Part shown: positions 55,019-64,000 of the stretch, piece by piece
Layout: each line of letters opens with the position of its first letter
Numbering within the stretch: the first letter of the stretch is position 1
Source: Pseudopyrenochaeta lycopersici
Lineage: Eukaryota; Ascomycota; Dothideomycetes; Pleosporales; Pseudopyrenochaetaceae
DNA length: 64,000 nt
Assembly: GCA_003313425.1 (NCBI GenBank)
Contig: NHZP01000026.1
Span: 248,001 to 312,000 of the forward strand
Direction: 5' to 3'
Notes under the pieces: generated by a model
The model's input: the letters and a program-made list of their open reading frames with translations, nothing else
Databases searched by the model: none
Told to the model about the DNA's origin: nothing
Made by a program: the position numbers and the translations under genes

Positions 55019-58000
55019 ATGTCGAACGGGTTTGATTATTCTTTGTCTGGCCGCAGCCGACTTCACCCACCCCACCAACACCAGCAAGATCCCATCGAGA
55101 CGAACCTGTTGCGGCTCGGCTTGCTCAGCGACAGGAGCCAGAAGAAGACTACCAAAAAGGCCGTCGGGTTCACTTTAGGCGCGGGCCATAGCAACAGTAC
55201 TGCTCTCCTAAGCACCATTGAGACCTGTCTTGGGGGTTCGGGCCGCTCATGTCTTTCCTAGGATCATTCCGTCCCAACTCGCGCAGCAGTCACTCGATCA
55301 GCTCTGCCAGTACCGCGAAGCCCTTCACCTCGCACACCCAACGATCGAACGCGACTCTTGATTCTCAGCCCCCTCCTCGGACTGGCCGGGGAATGGCCGG
55401 GGTCATGGACATTGAGCGCAGCCGGACGAGGCGCGACAGGACCTTTGTCGGCAGCGAGTGTGCCGTGTGTGAAGAAGACCTGTCCTATACGCTTCGCGGC
55501 GAACGGGTACTGCAGCTCTCGTGCTCACATGTATCTCACGAGGCCTGCTTCTACGAGTATATCCGCGAATTCGAGTCGCAGCATTGTCCTACCTGCAATG
55601 CCACCCTAGGGTTGGACACTTCGAGGGGTGGCAATTTCGACCTCGGTACGTTGGGCTGGCAGCGTGCGCCGTTGACTACACTGACGCAAGCGAATAGAAA
55701 AGCTTTCCAGCATCGTACGCTCGGCCCAGAACGAATCATCACAATCCAGCACCCATAGGAGCGCTGCAAATACTCCCACTCCATGGGACACCCAGACTAC
55801 CCAGTCCGAGGCGCAGAATGGCGTTCAGTCACATGGCCGCTCTCGCAATGGGAGCGATGCCTCTGGCCGGTATCCGCCTACAAGCCAGTCGCGCCATCGA
55901 GACAGCAGTCACAGTCGGGACCGCGGCTCAGATAGAGGCGGATCCATGTCGCGGCAACACGGGCGCAGCGATTCCGGCGCAACTGGTCTCGCCTCATCCA
56001 ACGACTATGCGGCAACGCACGAGGGCAGGCGACATGACTACGACGTGCAGTCAATGGAGAGCAGCCTTAGCAGCCCGCGCGGGTTATTGAAGAGCCCGAT
56101 ACCAGCACCGACAGTGACTGTTCGAAGCGAATTCCCCACGCTCAGCAGATCGCGGCAGCAGCAAAGCCTGACATGCTTGGTGACAGTAGAGGTGGTCGAG
56201 GGGAAGTGGCGGCCGAATCCTGAAGACCTGCGAGGCGCGCCGCCACTCCCCACAATCGCCAGCGCCGCCGAGAGTTATGGACGCGATAAGTCGCCCGTGA
56301 ACAGCAGGCAATTCGAGCCGCAATTCGAGCCGACTGAAGTATTGGACGAAATCACCGAGGACTTGCACGCCCGCGTCGACAACTGGCACGGGCTCGACTT
56401 CTCACGGTTCGGGAAGCTGCGACTACACGGCCATATCCGCGTCGGCAAGGACCGACAGTCATGGCAGGAGCTCGAATGCTACCTCTTCTCCGAGATGCTG
56501 ATCTGCGTGAAAGAGAAGAAGATTGCACCCCAGCAGCAATGGGATGGCTCAGAAGCTCCGGCGAAGAAGACCAAGTGCACTCTGAAGGGGTCCATTCTCA
56601 TCAAGAAGCATCTCAACCAGGTGGAGCACTCGCAAGACGAATTCATACTGACCCTCAGCCTCTCCGTGGCCGAGCTGCCATCCTTCCACCTTCAGTTTCA
56701 AAACAGGAGTCAGCTAGAGCTCTGGCGACGAGCCCTCATGGACATTCGCCTCGACTTCCCCACCAACAACAGAATGCCAGACTACGAGCAGGACAACTCC
56801 GGCACCGAGGATGATGACTACCGCCGACCAAAGCGAGTTTCTTCCGTAAACTCATCGTACGGCGCAGCCAGATCGACCATGACGGCCCCTACCGAATACA
56901 CAAACTCCCGCATTGGTATGCCAGAGCCTCGCCTTTCTGGTTCAGTACACGTGCCCATTGACGTTGTTGTCGTGATCCCCGTATCATCGTCGATGCAAGG
57001 ATTGAAGATTAACCTACTACGTGACACGCTGCGATTTCTGGTCAACAGCCTGGGCGAGCGCGATCGCATGGGCTTGGTCACTTTCGGTTCAAGTGGGGGA
57101 GGAGTTCCAATCGTCGGTATGACGAGTAAAGCTTGGAGAGATTGGCCTAAAGTCATCGATTCCATTCGGCCTGTAGGACAGAAGAGCCTGCGTGCCGATG
57201 TGGTTGATGGCGCTAATGTAGCCATGGACCTGCTTATGCAGCGCAAGTCGAGCAATCCGCTCTCCAGCATTCTCCTCATCAGCGACTCTTCTACGTCCGA
57301 TGCCGAGAGTGTAGACTTCGTGATATCTCGCGCAGAGGCAGCCAAGTGAGTACCCAAACATGTCATGCTTGAGACCCTTCAATTTGCAATGCTAACCTTA
57401 TCTAGGGTATCAATTCATTCGTTCGGTCTTGGATTAACGCACAAGCCCGATACCATGATCGAGTTATCAACTCGTACTAAGGCTTCCTACACCTATGTCA
57501 AGGATTGGATGATGCTTCGAGAATGTGTAGCAGGATGTCTCGGCTCCCTTCAGACAACCTCGCACCAGAATGTCAAGCTGAAGCTGCGACTACCAGAGGG
57601 TTCCCCCGCTAAGTTTGTCAAGATCAGCGGCGCGTTGCAAATCACAAAGCGTGCTACCGGAAGAGATGCCGAAGCATCATTGGGTGATTTGCGCTTCGGT
57701 GACAAGAGAGGTATGTTAATAGAAAATGATGTCACTGGTTGCAGGTCGCTAACCATAAGCTAGACATCTTGGTGCAGCTTGCTATTGCCCCAGATTCTGG
57801 CTCGCCGGAGCAACTTCCGCAAGATCCATGGGAGTCAATCGTATCTGGTCTGGAGGCGTTGGGCGGACCGCTCGACCAAGACGAATCGCGCACCCTAAGC
57901 GTCGAGGAAGTGCCCTTAATACAAGCAGATCTAACATATGGCGATATCCTCAGAGAAGGAACGCTCTCGCACCTGCCAAGGCCATCGTTACTCGCGATAA

Positions 58001-58638
58001 CTTTGCTACCATCGGGGCCAAAGAAGAGCCCCACTGGACGGCCACCAACACCGCCCATTCCACCCCATCCTCACGTTGTACAACGTCGAATGGAATTGCT
58101 TACCTCAGATATGCTGACACGCGCACTAACACTTGTCTCGCGCGGCCAACACGAACGGGCACATCACCTGCTCAAAGAGACAAGAAGCATACTGAAAGGG
58201 CTAGGCAAGGGAGGTCTCCCGCCTCTCCCACCGCCTGGTCATCGACGTACCGACGCTCCTAGTGCAACCGGCAGCACTGGAGATTCATCACCCACCACCA
58301 ACAGCAACAACGGCGACTTGCGCCCCAGGACACCCTCCCCACACGCAGATAGCCCCTTCACACCCGCAGCGGGCATTGATGCGCGAACCATGCACGCGCT
58401 TGACGCCGAGCTCGAATCCAGCCTAGAATGGATAAATCACCCTGCAGTCTTTGGTCGGGATTCGCGCAAGGCGGTCCTGCAGGCTATTGGCGTCATCTCA
58501 TCTCAACGCGCATACACATTCAGATCGCCGTCTGAGTCACTCTGGGCAGAGCGTATTACCGGCATCAAACGCCTGTCAGAACGTTCCCGGGAGTGGCGCG
58601 AATCCGGCGACCAGGAGGCGCTCATGGAGGAAAATTGA
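55019..58638 (+). CDS. FAR1: Far1/Ste5-like MAPK scaffold (RING, PH, VWA domains)
   Basis: Five exons: 55019-55196, 55262-55645, 55698-57345, 57406-57710 and 57764-58638, 1129 aa. A RING-H2-type finger (CAVCEEDLSYTLRGERV ... CSHVSHEACFYEYI ... HCPTCNATL) lies at about 126-170 and runs across intron 2 into FDLEKLSSIVRS. A PH domain follows (FGKLRLHGHIRVGKDRQSWQ ... LELWRRALMDI, about 424-540), then a VWA-like domain (VPIDVVVVIPVSSSMQG ... IHSFGLGLTHKPD, from about 600). This order is the fungal pheromone-pathway scaffold (Far1/Ste5), linking G-beta-gamma to the MAPK cascade in mating and fusion. The MIDAS Asp is Pro (IPVSSS), so metal binding is doubtful. Exon 1 is the least certain; an alternative start is the ATG at 55249. 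Confidence 0.85.
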
Positions 58639-61600
58639 CATCGCACACAATCTTCGGGTTCTCACAACCCCTTCTGTACACTGCGCACTATGTCGCATTC
58701 TACTTCGGCAATTATCACGTTTCTATATTCAGGCACAAACATCGGCGAATGATTATTGGGGGTTGAACCATCTTCACCCCCACTTGGGGCGGCTTCGTTC
58801 TTTTCTTATGGTCTTTCAATCTGGCTCGAATTTACGATACCTCTGCGGATTCCCCTGGTTTGCAAAAATGGGTTCACGCATCGCTATCCTTTTGTCTATG
58901 TTCTTAGGATACCACTTGCTTAGCGACTGAATTGATTACACGCACTTAGACGCATGAATATCTTATCCTTGTCACACTCTGTTGCATCATCTTATCCTAT
59001 GCAGTCCCACACATGTGCATGGTCCTAAACCGCGACTCTGGGTCAAGATCATCCATACTTACTCAGAACTCGTCTCTTCGGGCCGCGACTTATTGCCCGA
59101 AGCGCCTTTGACGCGATCCCCAGGAGATCTTACTGCAACTATGACTTGTACAAGCACACGAAAAAGCAGTTCCACGCCGCGTTCAACAACGCAAGCCTCA
59201 GCTGCCGTCAATACGAGCAAGGCCAAAGATCCCTATTTTCGCCTTCGGGTTCAGTTCACTAAATTCGACCGCTTTGCCTAGTAGCGCAAAAACATAACGC
59301 ATTTAGCATCATGCATATGCAAAGATGCCTTGACCGTACAACCGCAAGGGTTACTCTCGGCCCTGTTGTGGATTTGCAGGCAGCGGATGTTTTCAGATGC
59401 ATACCGATGAAGGCGTTTAAGAAATCGAACCATTTGCTCGCTTATCCGGCTAAGCCAACGGTTCTCTGTCGGCACGGGTTGTATCACCAGAGATTCGATT
59501 AAGCTTATTATCCAAAGTCGCATCTAGGGATAGAGATGTATTTGGATGCATTGTGCCGCATGAAGCCCATCGGCCTTGTTTGGTACCGTTTTCGTATGCG
59601 TAGATCTACCTACCAGGGAAATTACGCAGCCTCTCCCGGCCTCCTCCGAATGTAGTAGAGTCAGTATCAGTCTTATGTACGATACCTACTAGTTAGCAAA
59701 CATCGGTAACGGCCGGCATGCGACTGCAAATGTCACACCAGCCTTCCCGTTGACGTCAGTATTTGAGCTGAGCAATGGCGACATTATGTTCAAGGTATGT
59801 ATAATTTTGATAATGCTCATATGTGACAGTGCGCTTCCCCACGCAAGGTGGCGACGAGCGAGGCTCAGATCAAACAAGAAATTCTGTCGAACAAGGGCAT
59901 GAAACGCCTCCCTCCCGCTCCTTCCCTCCTCGTGTACTACCTCCGTCCCAAGTACCTTAGCAAACAACGGACAAGGCAAACGTGCCATGTTGACGGGATC
60001 TGCTCCGATGTGTCAAGTCTTAAACTTCCCGAGTCAAGTATGCCCCGAGAGAAAGTTTCCGGAGTGAGTGTTTGTGCCTTGCTTTGCTGCAGCACGATGC
60101 AGATGCAGGAACATTTGACCCCGCGTATATGAAACGGAGTTATATCGGCCGTCTTATCGCACCTGCAGATGCAGCTCTAAAAGCCCGGCCCCTGTTCGTT
60201 TCTTTTACCTCCAGCATCAAAACCTGCTCGCTTCGGTGCTGTACGCCCATGGTGTGCGGAGAGAAAAGCAAAAAGCAAAAACACTTACCAGCTCCTTGGG
60301 ACTGTTGAGATGGACATGGATCCAATGATGTTCTGGCAGTGAGGTTTGGTTTTCACGGATTAAACACCACTCAGCGCGTACAAAGCTGATCTCCTCTCGC
60401 ACGACGGCTCCGACAAACACCCCATTCGGGCACCACTTCGATCGCCATTTCCTTCCCCTGCCCCGCCTATAATCCCAGCCTTCGAGTTCCGACCGCACGT
60501 GCGTTTGCTGTTTGGCCTGAAGGATTCTTCATGAGGCGAACGGGATTGCGGGCGGGTCATCTCGCATCAGCCACAGCTAGGCCCAAATTTGTCCTGACAG
60601 CAGGGGTTCGCGATACACTGCAACGGCTATTCCGGTGTAGCTGCGCGGAGTCTCGAAGCGAGATGTGGGACCTGTTGACAGGGCCCGAAAACAGCTGGAA
60701 GGAGACCTTACGTTTAGGCTTTTTAGGCTCCATGCAGGGAAAAGGAAGCTGTGCTACGTCGGAGTGATGCAATCGCCGTGCGTTGACAGTTTCTCCGTTT
60801 TCTTGTGGAAGCTTCGCGTGTAGCCTTGCTCAAACGTTCTTTTTCCTACACGTCGACGAATATTTTCAGCCAACGCCATGATCATTTTCGTCCATGTCAA
60901 TGAACGTTTCGTAAATGTTGTTACCCACGCTTTTGGCCACAGACCCACTCGTTTCGTCCACTGCACTCGCGCATCTTTCCCTTTCCACGCACGTTTCTAC
61001 GTTCCTGGAATCCTTCGCCTAATCCGTTTGCTTCCTTCCATAGTTCAAGCACATATACGCGCTAGGAAGCCGGGACATTTTACAACGGCGTCAAACTAAT
61101 CCTTTAACCTGAAAATCCTTCTCTTACTCGTCTGCCGCACCTGGCCGTCAAAAGCAAACCTCCTAGGAAATCCGCCGAGCCGTGCCCACGGCAGCGGGTT
61201 GTGAAGCCGTTGACCCCTTGGGTTAATAGCACGAAAGTTGGGTCTCAGAAGGCGGACCCACTCTGTAGACTATTGGATGCCATGGCCTGACATGCCGTGG
61301 AAAAGCAGCTTACTACGTCGTATAGTGTGGGTACAGTCCTTGCGTCTGCTGAGCGCGAGCTAGCGGATCACGTGCTTTTAACTTTGAGCATCGACATCCC
61401 CGGATACTCCCGCACCTCCATCTCAGTGACAAGCGCCTCTTGAAAGCATGAAAATCATCGCCAGCAGCTTCAATCCGGCTGAGATTTTCACGCCTACCAT
61501 CCCACAGTCGAGTCGACCAGGCACCTAAAACGAAGGACATGTGTCTGCTCGGTGCTATCAACCCGTGCGACGAGACCACGCTATCGAGCCGCTAGCAGAT

Positions 61601-63816
61601 AGCATGTTAACACTCATCGGATTGCTTCTTCATCCACGACCCGTTCCACCACCACGGTTCCATTGTATCGGGTTTGGAACACCAATAGCTGGGTTGCGGA
61701 GGTGATTAATAAAGCCACATCTCCAGCGTCATTCGCTTTTTGCTTTTTACACAAATCAAACTGTCATTTCTTATGCGCGGAAACGGAACAGGGCTGTCAG
61801 CTGCATTTCCGTAACGGCTGTCCGCATGTTCTGGGCATTGACATCTGCACCGTTCGGTCCGACTTGGTCGCCGCCGGCACTTGGACAGGCACGGCTGCAA
61901 CTGCTGATTTTCAAGGTTTGGGAAATTAGATTTCATCAGATAACGTTTTGAATCCCACGAGGACTAGGATGCCAGCAGAATCCGGGGTAAGACAGGCTGG
62001 TAGCGTGGCAAATGTGGAGAGATGCTGATCCTGCAGTCTGGGTGTCGTTCGAATGGTGCGTTTCAGTGGACGACTTAACATGCAACAACGCATACACTAG
62101 TGGTAGGGGAGCTCATGGGACGGGTATCAACCCAATACATGTATCTCCTCCGCATTCATGCTTGTACCAAATAGGATCTGATGTACCATCCATGACAAGT
62201 TTTACATGCATATGATGTCGCAGGCGTGTGGACTACACATGTGGGCCCTAGCCATACTGTAACCTACAACGAGCTATGTGAGCGACCAATAACGCTGATG
62301 GAAGGTTTGTCATCAACACTTCTATCTGCGTGTGCATGGGCGCATTACGAGAATGGAATTATATTCCTCTCGTTGCGCCGAGCGTATGGTACCAGCCAGG
62401 TTTGCCAGAATCAACTCCGTAAGCACCGTATCCCACGCGACTAGCTTTTGAAACGGCTATCTTTCATGGAGACTGAAAGCCTACGTGAGCCTTTCTGGCT
62501 TGCAACCCCAGACTAAGCGTCCCCTCGTAAAAGGTGCTATTGCTGGGCATTGTCAAACATGAATGGTAATGGGATGTTCAAAATAGATGAAGCTCTAGAA
62601 CAGACGGAAAAAGCCCCCGAAAATGAATTCACTACTGGTGTATGGCTGTTATACTGAGGGCTAATTGTCATAGAAGCGCCCATCGGAAACCGCCGTTTAG
62701 ACTTATGATATGTGCCACCTGATTTTCCACGGCATATTCACACAATATGTCACTGTTTTACAAAGCAATTACCGCTCCACTCTCTGGAAGGTGCCAGTAA
62801 CATAGCTATATTTTCACCTAAGCTATTGATGAAAGCGTGCAGCCAGGCCGTGGCACAACGATTGATTCAAAGCGCACCTCAAACGATGTATTCTAGCTAT
62901 CTCAGTCGTCAAATAGCCTTGGAAGTAGAACTCAATACAAAAGGTTGAAGTCATAGAATCGTCTTCTCCCACTACACTGCCGATAATCAGGTTGCATATC
63001 TCCTCGTCTTGGAAGTGCGCTAGAGAGCTTTCGGCAGGAGCGGATAAGACTGTCCCACGGGATATTACAACAAGAAAGAGCTAGAAAGAAGTGATTTCAG
63101 GGTGGCTGAGGCAAAGCAAAGCATATGGATCGGTTACCAGCTGTATGTGGGTCCCGCACCGGTTCTACTTACTGATTACCAAGAAACCTGGCAGTTGTGC
63201 ATGAAAAGATAACAATATGCAGTAAAATCGGACCTACTCGGTCAGCAATGATATCCTACACACTGAGACGTCCATAAGATTCGTAAGTGCCTGGACCTCG
63301 GCTATTGATGATTGAAAAGCTCATAAATCTAGACACTGCTTGAGCTGGCCACACCCCGGCTAGTTGGACACCAAGCAGTGGAAAAGCTAGGCAGTTATCA
63401 GGGTGTCAATAAGCTCAAAGAGGCTCGCTTGGATGGAAGATGCAGATAGGCTTTGAGGAGCTAGTAGTGACGCTGCATAAGAACTGACAGAAGGGGCGCT
63501 AATTGTCAAGCAAGTCGGTTTTCGGCTTTGATGATATGTATGAAAGGTAATTCGACCGTATAGAATACAGTGTTAAATTACACTCTCTGTTGTAAACAGG
63601 GGTTCCTAGTGTAGAGGAAGCAAGTACATGATTATGAATATGTGGGGAAGTTCGCTACGAGCAATTGGCGGAAAAGCATCATGGGTTGCTTGTGGAGGCC
63701 GATATGAATGAAGTATTCGAACTCTTAGATTCTCTATGATCTAAAGTCTGTTTATCTATCAGGTATCATGCTTTCCAAACATCTCGCTCTTTATCACTAT
63801 CCTCCAGGTATTCCTT
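58639..63816. other. 5.2-kb region without a supported gene
   Basis: Short frames only (none above about 100 codons with a motif). The first ~300 bp should be the FAR1 3' UTR. The right end is the 3' flank of a minus-strand dehydrogenase gene, so that gene's promoter is not here. No tRNA, transposase or clear repeat recognised. Confidence 0.45.
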
Positions 63817-64000
63817 CTAGTTCTCAAGCACATATCGATACCTCGCCTTACCAGCTTCCATGTCCAGCACGGCCTGGTTCGCGTCCTTCATGCTCCTCTT
63901 CTGAATCCAAGGCTTGACTTTCTGGTCTGCGGCAATTTGCAGCATCTCGGCGATTTCGGCGGGTGAGCCAATAGCAGAGCCGCCGAGCTTGATGCCGTTG
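63817..64000 (-). CDS. NADP-dependent alcohol dehydrogenase (Adh6-like), C-terminal part
   Basis: The minus strand is open from the window edge to a TAG at 63819-63817, giving the last 60 residues. The block NGIKLGGSAIGSPAEIAEML, then KVKPWIQKRSMKDANQAVLD and MEAGKARYRYVLEN, is the typical end of zinc-type cinnamyl-alcohol/NADP-dependent medium-chain dehydrogenases (yeast Adh6/Adh7 type). The GS.IGSP element closes the cofactor fold and MEAGKARYRYVL is the conserved tail. The zinc and coenzyme sites lie outside the window. Substrates in this family are medium-chain and aromatic aldehydes; the actual one is unknown. Confidence 0.85.
   Translation of the reverse strand, partial: NGIKLGGSAIGSPAEIAEMLQIAADQKVKPWIQKRSMKDANQAVLDMEAGKARYRYVLEN

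Noticed and set aside
1..64000. CRISPR array, operons or a bacterial defence island
   Set aside because: Spliceosomal introns and fungal families throughout; no spaced repeat array was seen.
1..64000. Secondary-metabolite gene cluster
   Set aside because: The amidase, SDR and dehydrogenase are scattered; there is no PKS, NRPS or terpene synthase core.

Overview
The window is nuclear DNA of a filamentous ascomycete, most likely a Dothideomycete (Pleosporales type). The reasons are many introns of about 47-70 bp with GTRNGT donors and CTRAC branch sites, fungus-specific families (HET domain, fungal NB-ARC/TPR receptor, WSC sensor, CAP59-type GT69, Far1 scaffold, Atg33), and a duplicated fragment mutated almost only by C->T/G->A, as repeat-induced point mutation (RIP) would do. 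All exon joins were read by eye from splice signals; where given, summed exon lengths are multiples of three.

Layout. 1-404: edge of an F-box gene (-). 1299-4844: a three-exon NB-ARC/TPR NOD-like receptor (-) with a short Gly/Asn/Gln-rich N-terminal motif and a run of near-identical 126-bp TPR units; a pogo-type transposase relic lies just upstream. 5791-7358: WSC-domain cell-wall sensor (-). 9592-11646: HET-domain protein (-). 12465-13588 and 14200-14831: divergent pair, peroxisomal 2,4-dienoyl-CoA reductase ending in SKL (-) and mitophagy factor Atg33 (+). 15542-18358: large dynamin-like GTPase (-). 20120-20191: tRNA-Met(CAT) (-). 20545-22788: six-exon amidase (-). 25342-27333 and 27549-30530: VPS17 (-) and mitochondrial EF-G2 (+) share a 215-bp promoter gap. 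31456-33902: two single-pass membrane proteins of unknown role (+). 34515-35479: sedoheptulose-bisphosphatase-like histidine phosphatase (-), followed by a RIP-decayed copy of the 3' end of the 32230-33902 gene. 37012-38671: CAP59/GT69 mannosyltransferase (+). 39329-41044: ZIP zinc transporter with a 15-nt exon (+). 41286-43441: SNX41/ATG20 sorting nexin (-). 44832-46774: RRM-like protein (+). 46775-55018: about 8 kb with no gene I can support. 55019-58638: Far1/Ste5-like RING-PH-VWA scaffold (+). 58639-63816: about 5 kb without a recognised gene. 63817-64000: 3' end of an alcohol dehydrogenase (-).

Most genes are housekeeping and are not an operon or biosynthetic cluster. The left 12 kb is different: an NLR and a HET protein, two classes tied to fungal non-self recognition and cell death, lie 5 kb apart beside transposon debris and an AT-rich tract. 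The NLR is the most interesting locus: it pairs a possible amyloid-type signalling motif with a repeat array containing consecutive units that I read as identical.
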